This document shows positions 1 to 10,125 of a stretch of DNA of 53,828 nt, in pieces. The translations under genes were made by a program, and so were the position numbers. This DNA comes from Bacteroidaceae bacterium. Its GTDB lineage: Bacteria; Bacteroidota; Bacteroidia; Bacteroidales; Bacteroidaceae. Each line of letters starts with the position of its first letter. Position 1 is the stretch's first letter. The DNA is taken from assembly GCA_017522785.1 (NCBI GenBank), contig JAFWYF010000009.1:1-53828 (forward strand), read 5' to 3'. The notes below the pieces were generated by a model. It was not told where the DNA came from and searched no databases. It saw only the letters and a program-made list of their open reading frames with translations.

Positions 1-3000
1 TATATACTTCCCAACCGAATCCGCTTACAAACTTAATATTATTAGAAGGAACGAGACCATCAGCAGAAACGACATTACGTATACGCTCTTTAACCGACGA
101 TACAAGGATGTGGCCGTTAACATCGACATTGACAACTCCACTACCTTCGTAAACAGGTTTCTCGGCACACTCTACATCGGCGAGCAATACGATTGTATCG
201 CCTACTTGTGCTGCATCCAAAGCCTCTTCGAAAATGTAGTAATTAGCATCGCCAATCTTGGCAACGGGAGATACCAAATAGAGATTGTTACGACCTGTGA
301 TTGTAGCCAACTGTATATTGTTTCCTGTAGCTATGATATCGGCAGAAGGAGCAAGCATTGCGCCTGAACCACCGCGCGCACCACCTACGATAGGACCAAC
401 ATCTACAGTAACATCGTTTACATTATTGAATGTAACATTTTTGACTGTAGAGTTTATAACTGTACCATCATTAGTTGCCTTGGCAGCTTGGTACTGACCG
501 ATGAGAGCACCAATACTCATAGAACTGAGTTTGCTGTTTGCATAATCAACTGTTGCTGTTGTCTCAATTACAACGTTCTGAACAACGCAGTTGTCGATAT
601 CGGTGTTCTGGTCAGCAATACCTACTATACCGGCAACCTTGCGAGTACCCGAAATAGTGATATTCTTAACAGTGTTACCTGTGAGTGAGTTATTCTCGCC
701 ACAGTGTCCCATGATACCACCGATGTTGTCGCCCTCTAAGTCGCTGGCAACATATACACCCTTAACGTAGCTTGTTGCAACACCGTCGCCAATTACAGAA
801 CAGTTGGCTACTTTTGTATAGTATTTACCTACGATACCACCAACGTTTGTCTGGCCCTCTACCTGTATTGTACCGCTTACGTGGCAGTTATCTACGAGGC
901 TTACGCTGTAGACCTGACCTGCAACAGCACCAACACAGTCGGTACCTATTACAGTTACATTATTTAGTTTGAGGTTCTTGATGGTTGCATTGTCGGCAAA
1001 TCCAAAGAAACCTTGATTTTTCTCGCCAACAACAATCATGTTGCTAATGGTTTCGTTGTTACCATCGAATGTACCCTTGAATGGAGCCTCTTTTGTACCT
1101 ATAGCCTCCCAGTTAGGAGTAACCTCGGTAGACATAAGCATCACTGCCTGAGCAGAGAGGTCAACGCTTGCACCCAATTTAACGTGCTTGCCGGCATAGT
1201 TGTTACCAGCTTTAACACTCATTGCAAAGAGACGTAGCTCGTTTATATCGCTAATTGTGTGGGGGTTCTCAGCGGTACCTTCACCCGGGAGTGTTCCAAG
1301 GCTGAGTGTAACATCGCCGTTCTCATACGAAACGTTTGCCATATCACCGTTCTCAACAGTTGTTACACCTTCGAAGTTATATACTCCGTTACCGTCTATA
1401 ACAACTGTTTCGCCCTGAAGATTAGCTGCATCTACAACCATCTTGCCATCGCCAACACACTTAAAGTCGTTGGTAATGAACTTACCACCTACGGCAACCT
1501 TCATCACACCTGCATTCTCCCAATCTTCGTTGCTGTCTTTGAGTTCAAATGTACCGTTCTCAACTGAGATTGTTCCGGTATTGCCACCATGTGATGACAT
1601 TATAGGAGCATTGACAACGAAGTTTGCACCACCCTTAACTGTAACTTCACCGGCATTAGCGAATGAACCGCTAACGGTGAGATTAGAGTTGTCGAGTGTA
1701 AGCGCTGTATTGTCGAGCCACAATTCCAAATGTGAAGCAAATGAAACAACTGAATTATTAGTTGCATTTACATTGAATACGGGTGCCAAACCGCTAACAG
1801 TTGGCATATATGTCTTCAGTGTCTTGGTGAAATCTACGATACTGTTGTCGAAGTTCATATTGAACTCACCTGTTGCACCGTTGTGCTTTGTTGACGAATC
1901 ACCAAGTTTAACGTATGCGTTTTTAACGTTGAACTGCACACCTGCTCCATCACCGTTGAACGAGATACCTGCAACAAGTTCGAGAGAAGGAGTAATTGCA
2001 GTCTTGTCTGCAGTCTTAGCATTCTCGATAGAACCAACAATATTAAAGGTATTTCCATAAGAAACAGTCATTCGGCCTTCTGTAGCTTTAAGGCTTGCAC
2101 CCTCACCAATTGTTATGGTATTATTATACCAACCCGGGCTGAATGTACTTACTGTTGTGTTGCCTGTGAATGTCAAGTTGCCACCTGCCTTAATTGTACC
2201 GGTTATAGTCTTGTCATTACCATTGAATATGATTCCGGCAGGAAGCTCAACGGTTTCACTCAGTGTTACATCGCTCAACAATGTGATTGTATCACCTGCT
2301 TGTACAGCATTGATAGCATCCTGAAGCGATACATACTCTACACTGCCAATCTTGGCAACGGGAGCAGCAACAACACCGTATGTGCCGTCGGCATTTTCCT
2401 TGCATGTGAAGCCATCGGTGCAATACGCGGTAACATCAGATTTAAATGTTCCACCCTTAACAAAACCTTGTGCAGGAGTCTCGTAGCATATAACACCATC
2501 AAATGCACCACCTGATATAACAATTGCATCTTCTGACATTGTTGTGCTTGTTTTACCATTGAGAGCAAAATTACCATTGAATGTACCACCCGATACATTA
2601 ACTGTAAATTTCTCAGCACTATTTTGATTTACAATGTATACTGCTAAATTGTAGTCTGTATCGTTTGTTGTAATAGTACCACCACTCACATTAAGAGCGA
2701 CACTTGGAGTATTGCCAGAGTTAATGTTAATAGCATAACCATCCTCACTGATGATTTCTCCACCTACGACATTGAGTGTAGCCTTAGATGCATCACCGTT
2801 AGTCCAGTTAAAGATACGAACTGTAGTCTTAACTGCTGTAAGTTTACCACCATTGATTGTAGCTGTACTACCTGCATAGTTATCGAGAGCGTAGCATGCT
2901 GAACCTGAAGGGCTCACATTCTCAATAGTACCTGCATTGATGATTTCTCCATAGTTGCTGATTACATTGCTTGCATAAGCATTAGTCATACTTGGAGTTG

Positions 3001-6000
3001 TAGTCTTGAAGCTGAGTTTACCATCCTTGTTTGCACTACTATCATTGATTGTAAGCTTACCATTGTTCTTTATCATTGCAACAGTAGCAGAAGATGCATC
3101 TTCCATTGAGATTGTCTTACCATTGAGGTCGAGTACAACATCTTTATCGGCTGCAATAATCAAAGACTCCGCAAGTTTCACATTGCTCAACAATGTGATT
3201 GTCTGACCATCTGTTGCCGCGGCAAATGCAGAAGAAAGGCTGAAGTAGCCCTTTGTGCCGATTGATGCAACAGCATCGCAACCAACAATCTCCTCACCGT
3301 TTACTTTAACAGCAACATCTTCAACAGTTACGTTTTCTACATTACCACCTGCATCAACATATCCCATGTAATAGTTATTGTTAGATGCAATGACAACTCC
3401 TGTAATTTCGGCACCATTGACCTTTGCACCATGAGGAGTACCGGAGACAGCACCTACACCACCGAGTTCACCACGTATAGTAAGACCTTGACCTATTGAA
3501 GTAACTGTACTATTTGTAACTTTTGCACCGGCATCACTTGCAAAACCAAGTATACCACCTGCACCCCAATATGTTGCAGTAATTGTACCCTCGGCAACAA
3601 CTGAGCAACCATCCATTTGTGGGAAGCCATTACCAACAATACCACCTACACCACGATAACCTTGAATTGTTACCTCACCTGTAAGATGCACATTGTTAAT
3701 ACGGGCACCAAGAGGAGCAACTGCTATAAGACCGGCATTATTTTGACCGCTTGCAATTATTGTTGCATTATTAACAGTGAGGTCCTTCACTGTTCCTGAA
3801 ACGTATTCTGTCTGCTTAGCAACCTGTCCGAAGAGACCGGCGTTACCACTGACTGTTACCCAAAGGTTGCTGATGTTTTTTTCGTTTCCATCGAATGTAC
3901 CCATGAAAGGATATGTGCTGTTACCTATAGGTGTCCAGTCGTCTTGCTCAAGGTCAATATCATTTACCAACTGAACGTATTTACCGCTATAAGTTTCACC
4001 TTCGTTCACCTTCTTTGCAAAGTAGAATAGTTCTTTCTTGTTATTGATGAGGTAAGGAGAAGCCTCTGTTCCCTCACCGGTGAGACCAGCCTCAACAAAA
4101 CTATCTTCTTTAATAACGACATTGCCGTTTGCATCGGTTTCGACCTCGGTATAATAACCCTCATTTGCAACCTCGTTATTTGTAAATTCAACAGTATATG
4201 AAGGTTTGCCACCATTCCAATAGTTATTACTTACACTTGCAGCACCATAGTATGCACCAACTGCTACAGTAGTAGCGATAGCCTCGCCATTACGCACTGC
4301 AGTATTACCTGCCGCGAACACGTTGTCGTTCACTTTACAACCATCGCAGAATATAGCGCTTGCAAAACGTTTTGTTGTGGCATGTGATGTTGTAACAGAG
4401 TTACCTTCGAAGTAGCAACCTGTTACCTCGTCGCTTACACCCCAGCCGGCATATACAGTAGCTGCATTACCTGTTGTGTTTACAGTGTTATCTATGAACT
4501 TGCTGTTTTTGAGAACAAGCTGTTCACCGTCGTTACGAACCACGATACCGGCACCTGTACTTGTGTTGCTGTCGAATGTACAACCATCGATTGTAACAAC
4601 AGAGTTTGAATTATCACCATTATAGTTAATATCGATAGCTCTTGATGTATTCTCGTTAAACTCTGAATTTGTTACTGTTGCATCGGTGAAGTTCAAAGAG
4701 AGAACACCGTATGCCGCATTACTTACACTGTTTTGCGCCAATACACAGTTATCCATTACCAATGTAACACCCTGAGCACGTACAACACCATAATTTGTTG
4801 TCCAACCGGTAAGGTCGAGGTTCTCTAACTTAATTGTTTCGCCATGGTCATCGCCCCAACCGCTGTTACCTGCCATAATAGCAGCGTTGTATGTTTGATT
4901 TGCATCGGCAGGAGTCATTTTGTGTCCGTTACCATTGATAGTGATGCTCTTTTCTATTGCCAATGTTTTGTTAAGAGGCATATCCTTTAACAATGTAATA
5001 GTTGCACCACTCTGAGCATTATTTATTGCTGTTTGCAAAGAGTCTGTAGCATTATTCAAGTTAAATCCGTCGGTAGAAATGAAACTTAGGATTTTACCAT
5101 TAGCATCGGTATTTGCAGCAAATACAGGATATAAACCGTCGGGGCCATTGAGAACAACATCGCCACCACTAACTTTAGTTCCATCGACCCAAAGTTCAAC
5201 CTTGGCAGGCATGTTATCTATTGTAGGAGCTGTAGTCCACTCCATATCCCAGAAGTTATCGGTATTCGACTCTGCATCTATAAGCAGATTCCATGTTACG
5301 TTTACATTACCATTGATGATACCATTAACATTGTTTAGGCTTGCAGAACCCATGACATTGTCATTTGCATCAACCACTTTTATTACAAAGCTCTCTTTTG
5401 AGTTACCCCATGTTTCGCCCCAAAGACGGTCTGTACCAATGTAACCGGAGAAGTTATTGCCCTTAGGAGCCTCAACAGCAGAACTTTTAACTGTTACATT
5501 CTCGGCTGTTACACCATCTGCAAGTGTCAAACCGACACCTTCGGCAAATTCAGCTGTCTCAGTAGTTGTGTACAACACCTTTACTGCGTCGCCCGACTCT
5601 GCAACTGTGGCAGCATCGGATACAGTACGATAGATTTGACCATCAACGATAACACCGCATCCGTTGGGATATGCATCACTCACACATGTAACAGTTTCGT
5701 CAGATGTAATGGTTGTTCCGTTGGAAGAACCGTTGTCCTCTAACTCCAATACACCTGTAGAGGAGTAGGTATTACCTTCGAGTGTTATACTCTCGCCATA
5801 TGTTAGCACAATGGCAGGCTTGCCTGTAAGTTCACTGAAATCGCTATTCTTGACTGTTACCTCTGTAGTTTTTGCACCACCCTCGGCATACATCTTAATG
5901 CCTCGGTCATCATCGAATACACAACTGTCGATTGTAACATCTGTACCATAAGCCCAGAAACTGTATTTTTCGTGAGATTTTTGGAATGTACACCCTGTGT

Positions 6001-6472
6001 ATGTTGTGGGGCAACCCGCAGCACATGCACCATTGGGGAATGTACAATCGGTATAAGAAACTGTTGCTACACGATAAACAGTAAAAGCAACGTTCATGAA
6101 ACCGGCATCGCCGGCGAATGTACCGGCAGGCTTACTCAAAATAAGATTGCTAAAACTTACATTGGGAGTTGAACCGCTACCATTGATGTAGCCGTTTTGA
6201 CCATTACGTGTAATGCTTATCTCAGCATCACTAGACTTTCCTACAAAACTAATTTTGTTGTAGGCACCTCCAAGAGCGGCTGTTGCATCGGCATAATCAA
6301 GTTTGCCGTAGACCTCGACTGTAACGTCGCCTGTCATGCCATTAGCAGCACTAATAGCCGCATCTAATGTTGCATAGGTTACACTACCTATCTTAGCCGA
6401 TTGTGAATAGGCCGAGAAGGTTAAGCACCATAGCATCGCTACAAGAGCGAAAATGCATTTCTTAAGTCTCAT
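1..6472 (-). CDS. Giant modular surface adhesin-like protein, beta-helix and GLUG repeats (3' end outside window)
   Basis: One frame is open from ATG at 6472 to the left edge, giving at least 2157 residues; the stop lies outside. Residues 1-24 form a Sec signal peptide (MRLKKCIFALVAMLWCLTFS, then AYSQ). A module of the type AKIGxVxYxxLxxAIxxA...GDTITLLxDV occurs five times, near residues 26, 466, 1065, 1373 and 2071. Two regions (about 800-1020 and 1728-2030) start with a GxGTxxxPY/H-I motif and a GTFDGN motif and continue with GLUG-type repeats such as VGGIVG and AGIVGI. Around 1200-1370 are VSGGxF repeats ending in YCTDGFTCKENADGTYGVV. These are typical of long right-handed beta-helix adhesins of gut bacteria. 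Glycine is mostly GGT and asparagine mostly AAC, as in a well-expressed gene. The secretion route is unknown because the C-terminus is not visible. It has its own promoter and is separated from the pilus operon by a hairpin. Confidence 0.88.
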   Translation of the reverse strand, partial: MRLKKCIFALVAMLWCLTFSAYSQSAKIGSVTYATLDAAISAANGMTGDVTVEVYGKLDYADATAALGGAYNKISFVGKSSDAEISITRNGQNGYINGSGSTPNVSFSNLILSKPAGTFAGDAGFMNVAFTVYRVATVSYTDCTFPNGACAAGCPTTYTGCTFQKSHEKYSFWAYGTDVTIDSCVFDDDRGIKMYAEGGAKTTEVTVKNSDFSELTGKPAIVLTYGESITLEGNTYSSTGVLELEDNGSSNGTTITSDETVTCVSDAYPNGCGVIVDGQIYRTVSDAATVAESGDAVKVLYTTTETAEFAEGVGLTLADGVTAENVTVKSSAVEAPKGNNFSGYIGTDRLWGETWGNSKESFVIKVVDANDNVMGSASLNNVNGIINGNVNVTWNLLIDAESNTDNFWDMEWTTAPTIDNMPAKVELWVDGTKVSGGDVVLNGPDGLYPVFAANTDANGKILSFISTDGFNLNNATDSLQTAINNAQSGATITLLKDMPLNKTLAIEKSITINGNGHKMTPADANQTYNAAIMAGNSGWGDDHGETIKLENLDLTGWTTNYGVVRAQGVTLVMDNCVLAQNSVSNAAYGVLSLNFTDATVTNSEFNENTSRAIDINYNGDNSNSVVTIDGCTFDSNTSTGAGIVVRNDGEQLVLKNSKFIDNTVNTTGNAATVYAGWGVSDEVTGCYFEGNSVTTSHATTKRFASAIFCDGCKVNDNVFAAGNTAVRNGEAIATTVAVGAYYGAASVSNNYWNGGKPSYTVEFTNNEVANEGYYTEVETDANGNVVIKEDSFVEAGLTGEGTEASPYLINNKKELFYFAKKVNEGETYSGKYVQLVNDIDLEQDDWTPIGNSTYPFMGTFDGNEKNISNLWVTVSGNAGLFGQVAKQTEYVSGTVKDLTVNNATIIASGQNNAGLIAVAPLGARINNVHLTGEVTIQGYRGVGGIVGNGFPQMDGCSVVAEGTITATYWGAGGILGFASDAGAKVTNSTVTSIGQGLTIRGELGGVGAVSGTPHGAKVNGAEITGVVIASNNNYYMGYVDAGGNVENVTVEDVAVKVNGEEIVGCDAVASIGTKGYFSLSSAFAAATDGQTITLLSNVKLAESLIIAADKDVVLDLNGKTISMEDASSATVAMIKNNGKLTINDSSANKDGKLSFKTTTPSMTNAYASNVISNYGEIINAGTIENVSPSGSACYALDNYAGSTATINGGKLTAVKTTVRIFNWTNGDASKATLNVVGGEIISEDGYAININSGNTPSVALNVSGGTITTNDTDYNLAVYIVNQNSAEKFTVNVSGGTFNGNFALNGKTSTTMSEDAIVISGGAFDGVICYETPAQGFVKGGTFKSDVTAYCTDGFTCKENADGTYGVVAAPVAKIGSVEYVSLQDAINAVQAGDTITLLSDVTLSETVELPAGIIFNGNDKTITGTIKAGGNLTFTGNTTVSTFSPGWYNNTITIGEGASLKATEGRMTVSYGNTFNIVGSIENAKTADKTAITPSLELVAGISFNGDGAGVQFNVKNAYVKLGDSSTKHNGATGEFNMNFDNSIVDFTKTLKTYMPTVSGLAPVFNVNATNNSVVSFASHLELWLDNTALTLDNSNLTVSGSFANAGEVTVKGGANFVVNAPIMSSHGGNTGTISVENGTFELKDSNEDWENAGVMKVAVGGKFITNDFKCVGDGKMVVDAANLQGETVVIDGNGVYNFEGVTTVENGDMANVSYENGDVTLSLGTLPGEGTAENPHTISDINELRLFAMSVKAGNNYAGKHVKLGASVDLSAQAVMLMSTEVTPNWEAIGTKEAPFKGTFDGNNETISNMIVVGEKNQGFFGFADNATIKNLKLNNVTVIGTDCVGAVAGQVYSVSLVDNCHVSGTIQVEGQTNVGGIVGKYYTKVANCSVIGDGVATSYVKGVYVASDLEGDNIGGIMGHCGENNSLTGNTVKNITISGTRKVAGIVGIADQNTDIDNCVVQNVVIETTATVDYANSKLSSMSIGALIGQYQAAKATNDGTVINSTVKNVTFNNVNDVTVDVGPIVGGARGGSGAMLAPSADIIATGNNIQLATITGRNNLYLVSPVAKIGDANYYIFEEALDAAQVGDTIVLLADVECAEKPVYEGSGVVNVDVNGHILVSSVKERIRNVVSADGLVPSNNIKFVSGFGWEVY

Positions 6473-6582
6473 TGTTTAAGATTTTAATAAAAAAAGATTA
6501 AAAATAAATTGTTATTATATATTTGATAAATTATTTTTACATTGATTATCAACAACTTATCCCTTCATCTTGAAAAGGAACT

Positions 6583-6591
6583 GCAAAGTTA
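6583..6591 (-). promoter_or_regulatory. Bacteroidota -7 promoter element of the giant adhesin gene
   Basis: The minus strand reads TAACTTTGC, matching the TAnnTTTG consensus of the main Bacteroidota sigma factor. It predicts a transcript start near 6576 and a leader of about 100 nt before ATG 6472. I see no clean -33 TTTG. Confidence 0.6.
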
Positions 6592-6695
6592 CGCATTTTT
6601 TGCCACATAATGACTAAAACAACGTAGTTTTTGCAACAATTGTTTAAATTTTTAACATTTAAAATTTCTCTAAAATTTTTAAAAATACTCAAAAA

Positions 6696-6737
6696 GCGCA
6701 TAGGGGGGGGTAAATAATTGTATTTCAATCATTTACA
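6696..6737 (-). promoter_or_regulatory. Upstream C8 element, copy 1
   Basis: On the minus strand a 14-mer TGTAAATGATTGAA is followed after 13 nt by eight C residues and TATGCGC. It lies about 110 nt upstream of the -7 element of the giant adhesin gene. A near-identical arrangement is found at 23625-23667 upstream of the pilus operon. Function is unknown; a binding site for a shared regulator is my inference. Confidence 0.5.
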
Positions 6738-6860
6738 AGAAAATAATAAAAATCTATATTATTTGTTTTTATATATAGCATTGGTTGGTGTTTTTGATAG
6801 CGCTTTGCTTTAATTTCTCGGTGCCCCACGAACTATTTTTTCTTTGCGCTTTTAACTTAC

Positions 6861-6902
6861 TATATAGGCCGGAGCAAATGTATTTTTGCTCCGGCCTATA
6901 TA
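6861..6902 (-). terminator. 18-bp perfect hairpin after the pilus operon
   Basis: TATATAGGCCGGAGCAAA at 6861-6878 is exactly complementary to 6885-6902, with a 6-nt loop. It begins 95 nt after the stop of the last gene of the run (6997). In the transcript the hairpin is not followed by a strong U tract, so it may be a weak terminator or an mRNA 3'-end stabiliser. The rest of 6473-6996 shows no coding sequence. Confidence 0.6.
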
Positions 6903-6996
6903 TAAATATTAAATAAAAAATTATCACTTCTTTTTACTTGTACGTATTACCGAGGTAAAGCTACTACCCCAACAAGATACAGTTTTCACTATTATA

Positions 6997-8865
6997 TCAC
7001 TCTGAACGAAGTTTTGATTTAAATTTTGTTCCAAAAAGTTCCAATTCTATTTCTTTACCCTTTCCTCTCATATGTACATCCTCTTTTGACGGGAAATTCT
7101 TTTTACAATCATTAATAGTTTTAACTAAAATATCTTCGTTCAATTTTGTTACCAACTCTATATTCTCTTGTAATTTTCTTATTTTATTTAATGAAATCTC
7201 AATAAAGTCTACTGCAACACAGAAACGAAAACGATCGTAAAATGGGGTTTTAATTTTGTTATTATACTCGTACAACAAAACACCTATGGCAAAATAGGAA
7301 TCAGGATATTCCGGAAGCAACTCTTTTGCTAAACAATATCCTTTATACGCATCAGTAAAACGGCCTGCTTTTTTTAGCGTAGTACCATAATCAATATATC
7401 GGTTCGCTTTTTCTAAATCACTTAATTGTTTAAACTCTTCGAATTCAAAAACGTCTGTATAGTAGTTTTTTGTTTGTCCATATTTATTTTGTGCTTTATA
7501 TCGATTTATAATTTCCAAAGCACGGTCGTAGGTCTTATTTTTTTGATAGACTTGTCTACAAGCCTCGAGATACAATTCAGACTCCTTATTACTCTTCAAA
7601 CCACTCTTATAAATCTTTTCGAAATTTTCATAGGTTCTTCCCCCTTCGTCCAACATTTTATTAAAATGCTCCTCCAACTTACCTAAATCGTTGCCTATAA
7701 ATGCAGATAGAGCATCATTAAATGCATCTGTAATACCTGTTCTATAAACATTATAGTTATTAAATAGTTTTGGGTCGGTTTCTGCATCTATAAACTTGTC
7801 TATGCGCTCTTCACATTTTGCTTTGTCTGTTTCCAAAATCGCCTTTACATATTTTTGCAATGGTTTACCCGTTTCTGAAAGGTCGTGTTTTCTTATATCG
7901 TACACAGTTTTCATGTGGCAAATTTCGGCAAACTCCAACAAGTGTATTACACTGATATTTTTTGAATTGGAGTATACCAAATCTTTGTACCAAGGATACT
8001 GTTTATAGACCTCTAAAGAGTCGTGTACATGCTCATTTGCCCAATATTTTCGTGTTGCATTTTCGGAATAGTTTTTATTGTGATGCGTGCTATGAAACAC
8101 CGAATCCATGCTCCACAAATGGTCGTAGTATGTTATTTGTTGTGAGCGTAGTTCTGCAACTGTTATGGAGTCTGTTCCGCTACTGAAATCTATCTGGCTG
8201 TTGAGAGCATCGACATTTTCAACGGCTAGGTCGTAAATCTCTTCTATCTCCTCGCGACGCAGTTTCAGGTTGTCGTAGTTTCCGTTTATTGTATCATTTA
8301 TTACACATGCCATGATAATTGCCACACCATCGAAGTAGAGGTCGAGGCTACGGTTTTCGCGACTGTTAAAGGCCTCTTTCCATGCTAAATATGCTTTTGG
8401 AAATTCCTCGACATAACCACTTTTTATTTGGTTCTTATAGTAGGCAACAAGGTTATTATAGTCTTTGTCGGAGCGTGGCGTTACTTTAAAATGTTTATAC
8501 TCGCGTTTGGGTGCTTTGCCATCAACTAAAAATGGATTTGCTATTGGGTCGGGCACCGAAGATAGCGAGTCATTGGCAACAGTGAGTGAGTCGGTTGGAA
8601 CTGAAAGTGAGTCAGATACAACTGATAATGAATCGATTGTGGCTACAGACAATGTATCGAGTGATGCAACAGAGTTTAATGAGTCTGTAACAAGCGCCAC
8701 ACTGTCGTTCTTTGCAGGTGCGACATTAGTCGACAGTATTGTATCGTTGCTCACTATTGTGCTATCATTTGCATAACGCAATGTTCTGCTTATGTAGCGA
8801 GCTTCGGCATGCTGTACAAAAAGCGACAAAAGCAGTGTTGCTATAATTAGTATACGATATTTCAT
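6997..8865 (-). CDS. Secreted TPR-like protein with Asp-Ser-Leu repeat tract
   Basis: This is a 622-residue protein with an N-terminal signal peptide (MKYRILIIATLLLSLFVQHA). Residues about 35-105 form a low-complexity tract in which DSL/DTL recurs (for example DSLSVPTDSLTVANDSLS). The remainder is helical and Tyr/Lys-rich. The region around residues 470-540 (ANRYIDYGTTLKKAGRFTDA and the following helix) resembles tetratricopeptide repeats. It is the last gene of the pilus run, 23 nt after the TonB-C lipoprotein gene. I know no named function; a periplasmic or surface scaffold role for the pilus machinery is inferred from position. The DSL tract may be a flexible linker. Confidence 0.75.
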   Translation of the reverse strand: MKYRILIIATLLLSLFVQHAEARYISRTLRYANDSTIVSNDTILSTNVAPAKNDSVALVTDSLNSVASLDTLSVATIDSLSVVSDSLSVPTDSLTVANDSLSSVPDPIANPFLVDGKAPKREYKHFKVTPRSDKDYNNLVAYYKNQIKSGYVEEFPKAYLAWKEAFNSRENRSLDLYFDGVAIIMACVINDTINGNYDNLKLRREEIEEIYDLAVENVDALNSQIDFSSGTDSITVAELRSQQITYYDHLWSMDSVFHSTHHNKNYSENATRKYWANEHVHDSLEVYKQYPWYKDLVYSNSKNISVIHLLEFAEICHMKTVYDIRKHDLSETGKPLQKYVKAILETDKAKCEERIDKFIDAETDPKLFNNYNVYRTGITDAFNDALSAFIGNDLGKLEEHFNKMLDEGGRTYENFEKIYKSGLKSNKESELYLEACRQVYQKNKTYDRALEIINRYKAQNKYGQTKNYYTDVFEFEEFKQLSDLEKANRYIDYGTTLKKAGRFTDAYKGYCLAKELLPEYPDSYFAIGVLLYEYNNKIKTPFYDRFRFCVAVDFIEISLNKIRKLQENIELVTKLNEDILVKTINDCKKNFPSKEDVHMRGKGKEIELELFGTKFKSKLRSE

Positions 8866-8888
8866 CTGTAGATTTTTTATTAAAATTC

Positions 8889-10118
8889 TTATTTAAGTCT
8901 GAACATAATAGGTAAAGTAAAGCGAACATGAACAGCCTTGCCACCTTGTCTACCCGGTATCCAATTAGGCATGCTTTCAACTACACGTATTGCCTCTTCA
9001 TCGAGATATGGGTCGCCTGAACTTTTCATTATTTTTGCATCGCTTATAGCACCATCTTCATTTACAAGAAAGTTCACATAGGAGCGAGCTTGTAAGCCTT
9101 TCTCACGACTTTCTTTAGGATATTTGATATTATCTTGCAAATATTTCATAAGTGCTTGCATTCCACCGGGGAACTCGGGTTGCTTCTCTACTATGTTAAA
9201 AATCTCTTCCTCTGTAGATGATTCATTCAATACTGCGGGTTTATCTGAAGGGATTATTTCCTTCTTATCATATTCGGCATCATCCTCTACGATTTTCAAT
9301 ATTTCGGTAATCTGTATTGCTTTTGGAAGTGGAGGAGAGATAGAAATATGTTTTGGTTGCGCTCTTGTAAACATCAACTGTTGTTCTTTGTTATTTATAT
9401 CGGTGTACGACATTGTTAGGACGTCTGCCGACTCATTTACAGCGTAACGTCCTCTAATAGAATCCAATATATATTCATTATTTGGGAGTAATTGAAAGTC
9501 GGGTTGAATAGGTTCTTTATCCCCTGATTGAACTAATAACTGATAATTTAAATTTATACTGAAAGCTGTATAATCACCCTCGTCGAAAGTAGGGAACATT
9601 TTAACAGCCTCACCAAACCGGTTTAACAAGTACCATTCACCTATGAGCTTATGTTTATCTGTTTCATATCCGATATTTATAACATCTATATCTCCTGCCG
9701 GTTTAGAATTATATACATTATCGAACATATAACAGAAGCGAATTGCCTTGCCACCAACCTTGCCGGGAGTCCACGCAGGCATTGAATCTATAATTGCTTT
9801 ATAAAGGGATTCTCTTGTTGGAATACCGTGGCCATAACATCTTGAGACATAGTGGGCAACGCCATTGCTATCGACCTCAAAAACCAAACTTGCGCATTTA
9901 TTCTTCGCAACAATATTATGATGTTTTTTAAGATATTTACAAAGAGCCTCCTCGCCACCGGGGAATTCGGGGTAGACGGTATCTATTGGCAAAATAACCT
10001 GAGGTTGTTCAACAACAGGTTCTACAACATCGACAACAGTTGGTGCCTGTCTTTCGTTACCACATCCAAAAACAAAGATAATGGAACATAACAATAAAAG
10101 AAGTTTTTTAGTTTTCAT
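8889..10118 (-). CDS. Lipoprotein with two TonB-C-like domains and a lipocalin-like middle
   Basis: The protein has 409 residues and a lipoprotein signal with Cys19 (IIFVFGC). Residues about 47-125 and 315-409 are both TonB C-terminal-like domains: each starts with PEFPGG, is followed by a helix (ALCKYLKK; ALMKYLQDNI) and ends with MPAWTPGKVGGKA or MPNWIPGRQGGKA. Between them, residues about 150-250 (beginning LIGEWYLLNRFGE) look like a small lipocalin-type beta-barrel. There is no transmembrane anchor, so it cannot be a classical inner-membrane TonB; it should be an acylated envelope protein. It lies 7 nt after the large barrel gene and 23 nt before the TPR-like gene. Partner and substrate are unknown. 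Confidence 0.8.
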   Translation of the reverse strand: MKTKKLLLLLCSIIFVFGCGNERQAPTVVDVVEPVVEQPQVILPIDTVYPEFPGGEEALCKYLKKHHNIVAKNKCASLVFEVDSNGVAHYVSRCYGHGIPTRESLYKAIIDSMPAWTPGKVGGKAIRFCYMFDNVYNSKPAGDIDVINIGYETDKHKLIGEWYLLNRFGEAVKMFPTFDEGDYTAFSINLNYQLLVQSGDKEPIQPDFQLLPNNEYILDSIRGRYAVNESADVLTMSYTDINNKEQQLMFTRAQPKHISISPPLPKAIQITEILKIVEDDAEYDKKEIIPSDKPAVLNESSTEEEIFNIVEKQPEFPGGMQALMKYLQDNIKYPKESREKGLQARSYVNFLVNEDGAISDAKIMKSSGDPYLDEEAIRVVESMPNWIPGRQGGKAVHVRFTLPIMFRLK

Positions 10119-10125
10119 GTTTTAT

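Noticed and set aside
110-6172. Many plus-strand open frames of 60-205 residues within 1-6472
   Set aside because: They lie opposite one continuous minus-strand frame with clear protein repeats and signal peptide; their composition is that of shadow frames.
1-6472. Repeated sequences as a CRISPR or satellite array
   Set aside because: Repeats are spaced irregularly, diverged and in frame, encoding protein modules.
6703-6710. G8 tract as a sequencing artefact
   Set aside because: The same tract with matching flanks appears at 23632-23639, so chance error is unlikely, although the exact length should be checked in reads.
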